Shown piece by piece: positions 53,150-60,759 of a stretch of 64,000 nt of DNA. The stretch covers positions 1 through 64,000 of IMG/VR virus record IMGVR_UViG_3300020548_000011; one strand, 5' to 3'. Below the pieces are notes generated by a model. The model saw only the letters and a program-made list of their open reading frames with translations, ran no database searches and was not told where the DNA came from. The DNA comes from a virus. Numbering within the stretch: position 1 is the first letter of the stretch; every line of letters starts with the position of its first letter. Made by a program: the position numbers and the translations under genes.

Positions 53150-53353
53150 ATGCTTTTCATTCTAGCTTGGGTTATCGTCGGTCTAATCGGTCAGGGCGTT
53201 TTTATGTATCTAATGAAACGCACATATCCCGACATCTATCTAAAAGATGAAACCGATTGGGATATCCTTCCCTTTCAGATTTTTATATCAATGCTAGGCG
53301 GTCCTATCTGCTTTCTTGCTATTCTCACCATCTTCTCTAATTCGGAGGACTAA
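53150..53353 (+). CDS. membrane protein with two segments, 67 aa
   Basis: Starts immediately after the previous stop (GGAG within its end). LAWVIVGLIGQGVFMYL and FISMLGGPICFLAILTIF are hydrophobic helices separated by a charged loop. Early-operon membrane protein; unknown role. Confidence 0.7.
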   Translation: MLFILAWVIVGLIGQGVFMYLMKRTYPDIYLKDETDWDILPFQIFISMLGGPICFLAILTIFSNSED

Positions 53354-53354
53354 T

Positions 53355-53558
53355 ATGTCACGTATGTCTGATTTGGTTCTTATGGCAGAAAATCTAGTGA
53401 TTGATGCTATGTCGGAACCCGGTGTAATGTCTGACCGAGACGTCCTTGAATATGTAAATGAGCGTATGCCGGTCGAAGTTGGTATGTGGTTTGTTGAGAG
53501 TGTCCTTGAAAAGTTTTTCGGTGAGGATGCTCCTGGCGACTTTACTTCTTACAACTGA
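53355..53558 (+). CDS. hypothetical 67-aa acidic protein
   Basis: ATG 53355 with GGAGG about 10 nt upstream. DLVLMAENLVIDAMSEPGVM..., VNERMPVEVGMWFVESVL. Helical, acidic. Unknown. Confidence 0.68.
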   Translation: MSRMSDLVLMAENLVIDAMSEPGVMSDRDVLEYVNERMPVEVGMWFVESVLEKFFGEDAPGDFTSYN

Positions 53559-53568
53559 GGTGATGAAA

Positions 53569-53781
53569 ATGGTCCGTAAATACACGAATAAGATAATCGA
53601 AATGGTTGATGAATGTCTTTGGGATCGAGATGAATTGATCCGGGACCTTCTTAACTATATGTCCGAGTCCGATGTAAAGGATTTTTACAATTCCTTTGGT
53701 TTTGATGACGAGGAAACGGACGAGGACGATGGTCAGCCCGACGAAATTCTAGAGTGGCACGATTATGACCCTGGATGCTGA
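53569..53781 (+). CDS. hypothetical 70-aa very acidic protein
   Basis: ATG 53569 chosen for GAGG spacing. The C-terminal half is DDEETDEDDGQPDEILEW...; strongly acidic, a DNA-mimic or inhibitor-like composition. Unknown. Confidence 0.66.
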   Translation: MVRKYTNKIIEMVDECLWDRDELIRDLLNYMSESDVKDFYNSFGFDDEETDEDDGQPDEILEWHDYDPGC

Positions 53782-53815
53782 TTGTATACACTCTACCCAT
53801 TCTATAGACTATGGG

Positions 53816-53832
53816 TGCGACAACCTGTCGCA
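53816..53832 (+). terminator. cassette hairpin 6
   Basis: TGCGACA-ACC-TGTCGCA; an outer ACCCAT/ATGGGT pairing lies just upstream. Followed by GTCGTTGACATACG. Confidence 0.58.
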
Positions 53833-53853
53833 GTCGTTGACATACGATTTCGC

Positions 53854-53881
53854 TTGCATCTTCCATTCCATGTGCTATAAT
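53854..53881 (+). promoter_or_regulatory. cassette promoter 6
   Basis: TTGCAT, 16 bp (CTTCCATTCCATGTGC), TATAAT (53876-53881), then ATGTCCATA as in cassette 4. Confidence 0.87.
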
Positions 53882-53912
53882 ATGTCCATAAAGTCGAAAA
53901 GTGAGGTTCTAA

Positions 53913-54482
53913 ATGGCTAACAATACTCTTTCCAGTCTCTCTCCTACCCTTCTCAAGGTCCTTGAGATTGCCAAGCCCGGCGTGCCTGTGTCTCCGTCGC
54001 AGATTAACGACCATGTCGGCAAGGGCAACTATGCTGCCAAGCATGTCCTTTATCTCAAGATCCTTGGTTATGATTTCTCGGTTGCTAAGAGCGGCCGCAA
54101 TGTCGTATCCTACACCCTTATCAAAGAGCCCGCAAATGCTGCGGCGCTGGTGGCTGCGGCCCAGAGCAAGGGCAGTGGCACCAAAGCTAAGACGGCTAAG
54201 ACTAAGGCAGCACCCGCTGCTAAGACTAAGACTGCAACCAAAAAGGTTGTTGCTCCTGTCGTTGCTAAGACTAAGCCCACCAAGTCTGTTGCCGAAATCA
54301 AGGCAGCTAATCTTGCTAAACTCAAGGAAGTTGGTGCCGCTCATAAGAAGCTGGCAAAGCGTGTCCGTGAGTTCGATGATGTGACCGAGACTTTCGGCAC
54401 GACTGGTGAAGTCGGTACGTCCTTCAATGTCGATGGTGACTGGGACTCGGTCGAAGGTCTTGACCTCAAGAACCTTCTCTGA
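53913..54482 (+). CDS. winged-helix protein with histone H1-like Ala/Lys tail
   Basis: 189 residues. Residues 8-65 (LSPTLLKVLEIAKPGVPVSP...VLYLKILGYDFSV) resemble a small winged helix. Residues 85-130 are Ala/Lys/Thr repeats (TKAKTAKTKAAPAAKTKTAT) like histone H1 or bacterial nucleoid proteins. An acidic C-terminus follows. Probably binds DNA, phage or host; early promoter. Confidence 0.75.
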   Translation: MANNTLSSLSPTLLKVLEIAKPGVPVSPSQINDHVGKGNYAAKHVLYLKILGYDFSVAKSGRNVVSYTLIKEPANAAALVAAAQSKGSGTKAKTAKTKAAPAAKTKTATKKVVAPVVAKTKPTKSVAEIKAANLAKLKEVGAAHKKLAKRVREFDDVTETFGTTGEVGTSFNVDGDWDSVEGLDLKNLL

Positions 54483-54512
54483 TATAAATTGAATGTGAAA
54501 GGATAATATATA

Positions 54513-55997
54513 ATGTCTACGTCTTCGCAAATCTCCCGCATGAGTTCGCTTTATGATAGAAATCTTATGGAATGGGAGATGAAAATCATCACCATTCGAG
54601 AACTTATCGATCTAATGGCGGACATTGATGTCCTTCCTGTCCATCAGCGAATTGATACGACCAACGATAAGTTTGAGTCTGATAAGAAGAAGACTGCCAC
54701 GAAACGGCAGGGTATCGTGTCTTCTATCTTTAAAGGCACAGACATTGGTGAAATCAAGATCAATGAGCGCACTCCAGAAGAGCGTTTAAAGTATCGTGAA
54801 AAGTATGAGTCCATCGATGGTGGTCATCGCAAACGTGCGATCCGAGCATTCTTTCGTGGAGAGTTTTGTACCAATCCTTATGAAACTAAGATGATCGGTT
54901 ACAAGCAATATTCGGATTTGACCGACCAAGAACGTGATATGTTCCTTAATTTCAAGGTTCGTATCGTGATCTATCGTAATCTGTCGCCGACACAGAAAGC
55001 GATGCTGTGGGCTACCTCGAATAACTTTACGGCTCTTAATCATCAAGAGCAGGTAAATGGCGTTGGCGATGTTCCTGTTGCCAATCTTATTCGTCAGTTG
55101 GCTCGTACCGATCGTAAGACCAAGACTTTCTGTCACGATCTTTTCGATGTTAAGCAAGGTACCCAGGGTGATACGATTGGTGAATGGTTGACGTTCACTC
55201 CTAATCGTCTGACTTATGATCGTCTGGTTGCTCGCATCGCTACTATCGTGTATAATGGTTCCAAGCCATGCAATGTGGATGATCCTGACATTGAAAAGAT
55301 GTATTATGATACTAACATAACACAGGCTCAGGCTGACATTATGCGAAAGAAAGTCACAGAGGTTCTTGATTTTCTTTTTGCAATGGCAGAAAACAAGTTA
55401 GCAGACATTAAGGCGAAAATGACCGAAGATGAATGCATCATGCTTATTCGGTTATGGTTCACTTATCAGTCTCGTTATGACTCGTTCAAGATTACTGACA
55501 TGGATAGATACTATGATCAGTTCCGTCTTGCCTGGATCCGCTTTCATAAAGACACTTTTGATGCCTATGCGTTGCAGCTACTCAATGGTTATGATAACAG
55601 CAAAGAAAAGCGCAATCGCTTTGCCATGTTCAAAGACAATCACGGTAAGGGTAGCGTAAATCGTTGGCTTGATAATATCAAGTGGATCGAAAATCGCTTT
55701 ATGGACTGTGATACCCTTATTGAAGATGGTATTCTTGTTGTGAAACAATCACGCAAAACCCTTACCAAGGAATTGCGTGAGCAAATTCTACAGAGTCAGG
55801 ATAACAAATGCTATATTGATGGTAAGCCGCTCAAGTTCAAAGATGCTCATGCTGCACACATTGTTCCACTTGATGAAGGTGGTTCCAATGATCGTAGCAA
55901 CATTCGGATGGTTCGTGCGGAACATAACACTCGAATGGGCACAATGAACCTTGAAGATTACAAAGATATGTGGTATAATAAGCCTAAGGCTGCTTAA
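54513..55997 (+). CDS. DUF262 (GmrSD-like/ParB-fold) + HNH nuclease protein
   Basis: 494 residues. Residues 30-210 have the DUF262 pattern: LPVHQRID, GIVSSIFKGTDIGEI and the YESIDGGHRKRAIRAFF nucleotide-handling motif. C-terminal HNH: CYIDGKPLKFKDAHAAHIVP and NDRSNIRMVRAEHNTRMG. In bacteria such fusions (GmrSD, type IV restriction) cut modified DNA. In a phage it may attack host or rival-phage DNA. Activity inferred. Confidence 0.82.
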   Translation: MSTSSQISRMSSLYDRNLMEWEMKIITIRELIDLMADIDVLPVHQRIDTTNDKFESDKKKTATKRQGIVSSIFKGTDIGEIKINERTPEERLKYREKYESIDGGHRKRAIRAFFRGEFCTNPYETKMIGYKQYSDLTDQERDMFLNFKVRIVIYRNLSPTQKAMLWATSNNFTALNHQEQVNGVGDVPVANLIRQLARTDRKTKTFCHDLFDVKQGTQGDTIGEWLTFTPNRLTYDRLVARIATIVYNGSKPCNVDDPDIEKMYYDTNITQAQADIMRKKVTEVLDFLFAMAENKLADIKAKMTEDECIMLIRLWFTYQSRYDSFKITDMDRYYDQFRLAWIRFHKDTFDAYALQLLNGYDNSKEKRNRFAMFKDNHGKGSVNRWLDNIKWIENRFMDCDTLIEDGILVVKQSRKTLTKELREQILQSQDNKCYIDGKPLKFKDAHAAHIVPLDEGGSNDRSNIRMVRAEHNTRMGTMNLEDYKDMWYNKPKAA

Positions 55998-56011
55998 CTC
56001 GGAGTGCCGTG

Positions 56012-56398
56012 ATGGACTTGGTAGGTAAACGTATCAAGATTACTGTTAGAAATGTTCACAAGCATAAATGTTCCCATGCTTGTTATGAGCCAGACTCTAA
56101 CACATATGTTGGTCGTTATCTGCCACGTCCGTCATGGCTATCCAAAGACGAGTTTATGTTGACGACTGGTGATATTGATGCCCCAGTCCGCATCGTCAAT
56201 AAGAACAATATAACGGATATCAAGATTGACAAATCAAATCGTCCTGACGGTGTATATCTGGTCGATGGCGAAAAGAGAAAGTATGTGGTTACAAGCGGTC
56301 CGTTCGGACGTTTCTCTTGTAATTGCACGGCTTTCGGATATCGCAAGTGGTGTTCTCATATAAACGAAGTCAAGAAAGGTCTGAAAAATGCGCCATGA
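56012..56398 (+). CDS. SWIM zinc-finger protein
   Basis: 128 residues from ATG 56012 (GGAG upstream; GTG at 56009 also in frame). C-terminal RFSCNCTAFGYRKWCSHI has the C-x-C-(x9)-C-x-H SWIM pattern. N-terminal KHKCSHACYEPDS adds another possible metal site. DNA or protein binding expected. Confidence 0.75.
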   Translation: MDLVGKRIKITVRNVHKHKCSHACYEPDSNTYVGRYLPRPSWLSKDEFMLTTGDIDAPVRIVNKNNITDIKIDKSNRPDGVYLVDGEKRKYVVTSGPFGRFSCNCTAFGYRKWCSHINEVKKGLKNAP

Positions 56399-56585
56399 TA
56401 CACTCTCCATTCTTGTAAAGATTTTGATGGGCGTTACGCTTATTGCCGCTATTTATAACGGCATTCTAATGCAAGACTGTATCAATAGCGGAAGCTCTAA
56501 TAGCCAGGCTTGCTTCAAGTATAATGTGGTCAATAACAATCTCCGCAATAACAATGTCAACCTCAACTTTAATCAGGGTGAATGA
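56388..56585 (+). CDS. membrane-anchored or exported Asn-rich protein
   Basis: 65 residues. Hydrophobic LVKILMGVTLIAAIYNGILM, two Cys, then Asn-rich NVVNNNLRNNNVNLNFNQGE. Overlaps the SWIM gene by 11 nt. Unknown. Confidence 0.65.
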   Translation: MRHDTLSILVKILMGVTLIAAIYNGILMQDCINSGSSNSQACFKYNVVNNNLRNNNVNLNFNQGE

Positions 56586-56586
56586 A

Positions 56587-56781
56587 ATGTCAAAGGTTAA
56601 GATGATTGATCCACCTTCTGGTTGGCTTTACGGTTTTCCAAAAGTTCTTCCAGAGGATGTTACAGACACGATCAAATGGCTATTAGAGAATGGTTATCCG
56701 CAGCATGAGATAGATGCCTGCGGTGACCATTTCTATTGCCGTCACTGGTATGTGGAGTTAAATAATGAAAAAGATGGCTAG
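56587..56781 (+). CDS. hypothetical 64-aa protein
   Basis: ATG 56587 right after the previous stop. MIDPPSGWLYGFPKVLPEDV, YPQHEIDACGDHFYCRHWYV; aromatic, two Cys and several His. Similar small phage proteins exist; unknown. Confidence 0.66.
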   Translation: MSKVKMIDPPSGWLYGFPKVLPEDVTDTIKWLLENGYPQHEIDACGDHFYCRHWYVELNNEKDG

Positions 56782-56932
56782 AACGGCTGGTCGAGTGCCG
56801 CCGAGAAGATATTGGCGTAGTATGGTAATAAAAAGACGAAAGAACCTTGGATGGGGTCCTTGTTTTGTTTATGGTTCTTATCACTCTTTGTTGCAGCGGG
56901 CCCACGACCATCAACCAATTCGGAGAAAGTAA
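56765..56932 (+). CDS. 55-aa highly basic protein
   Basis: ATG 56765 with GGAG about 10 nt upstream, overlapping the preceding gene by 17 nt. MARTAGRVPPRRYWRSMVIK, Arg-rich with Trp/Tyr. Possibly RNA-binding. Confidence 0.6.
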   Translation: MKKMARTAGRVPPRRYWRSMVIKRRKNLGWGPCFVYGSYHSLLQRAHDHQPIRRK

Positions 56933-57301
56933 ATGAGCAAGATTGTCCTAGTAGAAACCGTTTCAACATTTCGGCATGTATATGCTGTGCGACTGCCTGA
57001 TGATGAACCAAATCAAAATGCCATTGATGATGTTGTATGGAATGTCGATCTACCTGATAGTTCTCTAACAGAGGTCACGCAAAATCATATTTCAGAAGAA
57101 GTCTTTTCGCACCATGTTGTTACCGAAGATGAATATATCGAACTGTTCGACCGTGAAAATGAATATCTAAGAGAATGGCCGAGAGAAAAGAAGTTAGAGT
57201 TTATCTTTGACTCGGCACAAAAAAGTAGACTTCACAAAGAAGTAGACTTTGGTAAGCCTGTTGGTAAGGAGAAATGGGGCAAATGGTCGATCCTCTTCTA
57301 A
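56933..57301 (+). CDS. hypothetical 122-aa protein
   Basis: GGAG 8 nt upstream. IVLVETVSTFRHVYAVRLPD, VVTEDEYIELFDRENEYLRE; alpha/beta acidic protein in the style of the 48879 gene product (beta strand then VVWN). Unknown. Confidence 0.7.
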   Translation: MSKIVLVETVSTFRHVYAVRLPDDEPNQNAIDDVVWNVDLPDSSLTEVTQNHISEEVFSHHVVTEDEYIELFDRENEYLREWPREKKLEFIFDSAQKSRLHKEVDFGKPVGKEKWGKWSILF

Positions 57302-57435
57302 AACTATACAAGATTGAAATCCACTGGATATGGAATCCTAAACACTGGGCGTTTCATATCGTGGAAAGGTTCAACAGTGGGAACCCATATAGAAGTTACA
57401 GATTTGGGCCGTTGTTTGTGAGGAGATTTTGGTAA
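57283..57435 (+). CDS. hypothetical 50-aa aromatic basic protein
   Basis: AAGGAG about 12 nt upstream of ATG 57283, overlapping the preceding gene. MVDPLLKLYKIEIHWIWNPK... The KLYKI start also appears at the N-terminus of the ligase that follows. TAATG coupling to ligase. Confidence 0.58.
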   Translation: MVDPLLKLYKIEIHWIWNPKHWAFHIVERFNSGNPYRSYRFGPLFVRRFW

Positions 57436-58550
57436 TGATTAGCCTTCCGAAACTATACAAGATTGACACTAAAGGTAAGACCCGTGTTTGGTGGATCGAA
57501 CATGACAGCGAGAAGTATCGGACACATTCTGGTATCGATGGTGGCAAGATTGTAGTTTCGGGTTGGCAGTATCCTACTGAAAAGAATGTTGGTCGTGCCA
57601 ATGCGACCGACGTTGCTATGCAGGTTGCTAATGAAGTAAATGCTCATTATGTAAAGAAGCAGTTTCAAGGCAAGTATTATACTAGCGTTACTGCTGCTAA
57701 GTCGAAGGATGATTTGTTCTATGAGTGTATGCTGGCCGACAAGTATGATGCCAAGAAGCATAACAAGTTTCCGTATTGTTCACAGCCGAAACTTGATGGT
57801 GTTCGCTGTCTCGTTTCAAAAGATGGTATGCAGTCTCGCAATGGCAAGTCTATCATCTCTGCTCCGCATATTCGTGAGGCATTAGAACCATTCTTTCAGA
57901 AATATCCTGATGTGGTTCTTGATGGTGAGTTGTATAATCATGACCTCAAGAATGATTTTGAAAAGATCATTTCACTGGCTCGTAAGACAAAGCCAACTGC
58001 TGCTGATTTGGAAGAGTCTAAGCAGATGATACAGTATTGGGTATATGACTGTATAATGGATGGCACATTCGAAGAACGTTACGACTTTCTCTTTCCGAAC
58101 CTTAAAATATATTTTCAGAGTTGTATAAATTTGGTCAGGACATTCGAGATTAAAAACGAAAATGAAATTGAAACAATGCTTGGTCATTATCTCGAAAGTG
58201 GTTACGAAGGCCAAATGCTCCGTGTTCCTGACTCTCTTTATGAAGGCAAGCGTTCTAAGAACCTTATCAAGCATAAAGAGTTTGAGGACGACGAGTTCCA
58301 GATTGTCTCTATCGAAGAAGGAAAAGGTAACTGGGCAGGTGCTGCCAAGCGTGTGGAAATCCGTTTGAAAGATGGAACGACACAGTTTTCGGGAGTGCGT
58401 GGCTCATTTGACATGCTCAAGGACTTGCTGTATAATGCTAATGATTATATCGGCACGGACGTTACCGTGAGGTATCAGAACAAAACGGAAGACGGCAAAC
58501 TTCGTTTTCCTGTTATCGTTGCTTTCTGGAAAGGTAAGCGTGATCTATGA
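57435..58550 (+). CDS. ATP-dependent DNA ligase
   Basis: 371 residues from ATG 57435. YCSQPKLDGVRCLVSKDGMQ (about residue 114) holds motif I K-L-D-G; VVLDGELYNHD (about 159) is motif III; GYEGQMLRVPDSLYEGKRSK (about 257) covers motif IV to V; a C-terminal OB domain (FQIVSIEEGKGNWAGAAKRV) completes it. Joins nicks in phage DNA. Related to short T7/T4-type phage ligases. Confidence 0.92.
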   Translation: MISLPKLYKIDTKGKTRVWWIEHDSEKYRTHSGIDGGKIVVSGWQYPTEKNVGRANATDVAMQVANEVNAHYVKKQFQGKYYTSVTAAKSKDDLFYECMLADKYDAKKHNKFPYCSQPKLDGVRCLVSKDGMQSRNGKSIISAPHIREALEPFFQKYPDVVLDGELYNHDLKNDFEKIISLARKTKPTAADLEESKQMIQYWVYDCIMDGTFEERYDFLFPNLKIYFQSCINLVRTFEIKNENEIETMLGHYLESGYEGQMLRVPDSLYEGKRSKNLIKHKEFEDDEFQIVSIEEGKGNWAGAAKRVEIRLKDGTTQFSGVRGSFDMLKDLLYNANDYIGTDVTVRYQNKTEDGKLRFPVIVAFWKGKRDL

Positions 58551-58774
58551 CATGGCAACCGATTGAAACATATCCATACGATCATCCGTTCAATCATTAT
58601 CTTCTCTGTCATAAAGAAAAGAAATGGATACGATTTGGTCGTTGGTATTCTCAACAGAAAGAATGGTATTATTCTGGCACGAATGAACGATCACAATACG
58701 CACAAGTAGAGGGTGATGCGCCTACACATTGGATGGAAATACCGGAGTTACCTAATGATAATACGAAAAATTGA
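58547..58774 (+). CDS. DUF551-like small protein
   Basis: 75 residues. WQPIETYPYD, HYLLCHKEKKWIRFGRWYS and APTHWMEIPELP follow the DUF551 pattern of short phage proteins. ATGA after ligase. Unknown. Confidence 0.76.
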   Translation: MTWQPIETYPYDHPFNHYLLCHKEKKWIRFGRWYSQQKEWYYSGTNERSQYAQVEGDAPTHWMEIPELPNDNTKN

Positions 58775-58967
58775 TGTAAAACTTGATAAGAGAGTCGAAA
58801 CAGGACCAACACAGTTTGGCGACGATTGGCCTGGTTTGTTTATTCGTGGTGATAATGCTGCATATTATGCCATGAACCTTCAAAATCTATTGGATGAAAA
58901 CGAAGATGCTTTTACTCGTATCGTGCTAAGAGGATTGCTCGCAGACCTAAAAGGATGTCAATTATGA
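58755..58967 (+). CDS. hypothetical 70-aa protein
   Basis: ATG 58755 chosen (GGAG about 11 nt upstream). TQFGDDWPGLFIRGDNAAYY then ALQNLL-type helix; a recurrent small phage protein that contains W-PG-FIRGDNA. Unknown. Confidence 0.7.
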   Translation: MIIRKIDVKLDKRVETGPTQFGDDWPGLFIRGDNAAYYAMNLQNLLDENEDAFTRIVLRGLLADLKGCQL

Positions 58968-59131
58968 CCGATGAAATGAAACAAATCGCCTATAACGAAG
59001 GCGTAAAGGCATACGTTGATGATGTGTTGTGTATTGACTGTCCTTATTATGGTGTTTCGGAGGTTCTTGCTGATATGTGGGAAGAAGGTTGGTGGGAAAC
59101 AGGTTTTTGGGATATGTTTGATGACGCATGA
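58964..59131 (+). CDS. RMF/CrpP-like micro-protein
   Basis: 55 residues. IAYNEGVKAY near residue 8, DCPYYG near 25 and MWEEGWWETGFWD near 39 recall the A-x-x-G-x-x-A, CPY and W-x-x-GW pattern of ribosome modulation factor-like and CrpP-like proteins. If correct it could act on ribosomes. ATGA overlap with the gene before. Confidence 0.6.
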   Translation: MTDEMKQIAYNEGVKAYVDDVLCIDCPYYGVSEVLADMWEEGWWETGFWDMFDDA

Positions 59132-59273
59132 TCCACTATACAAAGTCGAAAAGATAAACAACCACGCCTGGGGTGTCTATAAGAGAGACTTCGGTTCTGC
59201 TGGTGGTTGGGTGTTGCTAAAAGCATTTTATACTGAGGACGAAGCAAATGAATATATTTTATCTACACTCTGA
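59121..59273 (+). CDS. hypothetical 50-aa protein
   Basis: Overlaps both neighbours. PLYKVEKINNHAWGVYKRDF and GGWVLLKAFYTEDEANEYI; small strand-helix fold. Unknown. Confidence 0.62.
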   Translation: MTHDPLYKVEKINNHAWGVYKRDFGSAGGWVLLKAFYTEDEANEYILSTL

Positions 59274-59799
59274 CCCCAAATTATGTGCCGAGTGGGCTGT
59301 TGACTCTCATTGCGTCAAGATGATCCTTGAAAGTGCCCAACTTCTATCTACCGCACATCGGGTACTTGATGGTGTAGAGTATACCGATAAGACAAAGACT
59401 GGTCGCAATGTAAAGCGTTGGCGACTCGATGACTGGCGTGATACAGAATTTTATTCTGCCACCCATATCAATCATCCTTGTGCTGTGTGGGCCCGTGAGT
59501 CTTCTAGCAACTATGAGTGGTTGTGGGATCTTATGGCCGAGTATTGTATAGAATATACCCATCGTTATAACAAGATTCATAAGATTCAGCGAACCAATCT
59601 TTTGGGTAAACTATCCGATCATCCAAAAAACATCAAGCGTATTGGCCCGACTACTCCGCCAAGTTGTATGGATACTAAATACATCATATCCGAAGACCCA
59701 GTGGTCAACTATCGGAACTATTACAAGCATGGTAAGGCACATCTTCACAAGTGGAAGAATCGTGAAGCGCCAGCGTGGATAAATGAGGTAACACTATAG
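59248..59799 (+). CDS. conserved phage protein, possible pyrimidine-dimer glycosylase relative
   Basis: 183 residues. MNIFYLHSDPKLCAEWAVDS, HCVKMILESAQLLSTAHRVL and a C-terminal YRNYYKHGKAHLHKWKNR. This family is widespread in T4-type phages and is sometimes annotated as a pyrimidine-dimer DNA glycosylase, but I see no firm catalytic evidence. Function open. Confidence 0.75.
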   Translation: MNIFYLHSDPKLCAEWAVDSHCVKMILESAQLLSTAHRVLDGVEYTDKTKTGRNVKRWRLDDWRDTEFYSATHINHPCAVWARESSSNYEWLWDLMAEYCIEYTHRYNKIHKIQRTNLLGKLSDHPKNIKRIGPTTPPSCMDTKYIISEDPVVNYRNYYKHGKAHLHKWKNREAPAWINEVTL

Positions 59800-59800
59800 C

Positions 59801-60358
59801 ATGAGCCGTGTAGTTCACAAAAGATTGATGACAACAACAGAAGATATCATTGACATTTACGATGGTATCTTTGATGTTGATGAACATTATAGAATGCACC
59901 ACTATGCTGGTCACTCTCTCTTTCATACCAAAGGCACATCTCTAGGCATTTATGAATCCCGAAAGGACTTCTTTCTTCGGTCTTCATTCACCGAAGAGGA
60001 TGTCTATAACTTTGGCTTTTTTGAGTCTATGAACTGGAAAGTTTTCTCCAGCGAGTATGAAATCAATCTAAATCCAAAAAACTTCTGGATGGTCTTATCA
60101 ACACATCTTTCCGAATATAGTTATCATCCCGACAACTCTCATAAAGGCAAGAAGTCCTTACTATACTACATCAACACAACCTGGAACAAGGATTGGGGTG
60201 GCGAAACTATGTTTTGTAACAAGTATGGTGAGGTAGAGATTGCTACGGAGTTTAGACCAGGAAGAGTCATCATATTTGAAAACCACATTTTACATAAGCC
60301 AGCGCCACTAACTTTGAGTTCGATTCCTTATCGTTTCACATTTGTGGCGACTGAATAA
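59801..60358 (+). CDS. 2OG-Fe(II) oxygenase
   Basis: 185 residues. YSYHPDN (about 108) gives H-x-D, HILHKPAPL (about 165) the distal His and PYRFTF the 2-oxoglutarate Arg. The double-stranded beta-helix core is complete. Common in T4-type phages with unknown substrates (protein, lipid or nucleic-acid hydroxylation). Confidence 0.85.
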   Translation: MSRVVHKRLMTTTEDIIDIYDGIFDVDEHYRMHHYAGHSLFHTKGTSLGIYESRKDFFLRSSFTEEDVYNFGFFESMNWKVFSSEYEINLNPKNFWMVLSTHLSEYSYHPDNSHKGKKSLLYYINTTWNKDWGGETMFCNKYGEVEIATEFRPGRVIIFENHILHKPAPLTLSSIPYRFTFVATE

Positions 60359-60360
60359 TA

Positions 60361-60367
60361 CTAAATA
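60361..60367 (+). promoter_or_regulatory. late-promoter element CTAAATA
   Basis: TACTAAATA two bases after the oxygenase stop, 20 bp before the next ATG. Confidence 0.7.
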
Positions 60368-60386
60368 CAGAATACTGTGAGGGACT

Positions 60387-60650
60387 ATGCCATATTACAC
60401 ATTTCGCAATAAGAATACCAACGAAGAAGTCACCGTCCAGATGACGATGGCAGAACATGACACATATCTAGACGATAAGCCAGATTGGGAACAGGTCATT
60501 CTTGCTGTGAACTTTGCCGATCCTGTAACTATCGGTGTCACTAAACCTCCCTCCGACTTCCAAAAATACGTTTTAGGCAGAATCAAAAACTCGGTGCCTC
60601 AAGCTGATGCCGTAGCGAGTAAGCGTTGGGATATTCCCAAGGAGATTTAA
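60387..60650 (+). CDS. FmdB-like N-terminus, conserved small phage protein
   Basis: 87 residues. PYYTFRNKNTNEEVTVQMTM resembles the beginning of FmdB-like proteins without the Cys pairs; QKYVLGRIKNSVPQADAVAS is a helical tail. In T4-type phages such proteins lie near structural genes. Late promoter supports virion assembly. Confidence 0.72.
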   Translation: MPYYTFRNKNTNEEVTVQMTMAEHDTYLDDKPDWEQVILAVNFADPVTIGVTKPPSDFQKYVLGRIKNSVPQADAVASKRWDIPKEI

Positions 60651-60759
60651 CCTGTCAGAAGAAATACCTTCAAAAAAGTTTAGAGGTCGTGCCCGTAACA
60701 AGGCATCGACCTCTTTTGTTTATGATAATGTGACTAACAATAACAACAAGGTAAAATAT

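Noticed and set aside
46148-53832. CRISPR-like array from the repeated GTGCGACA...TGTCGCAC units
   Set aside because: Copies are hundreds to thousands of bases apart, each tied to a promoter, with no spacers or cas genes.
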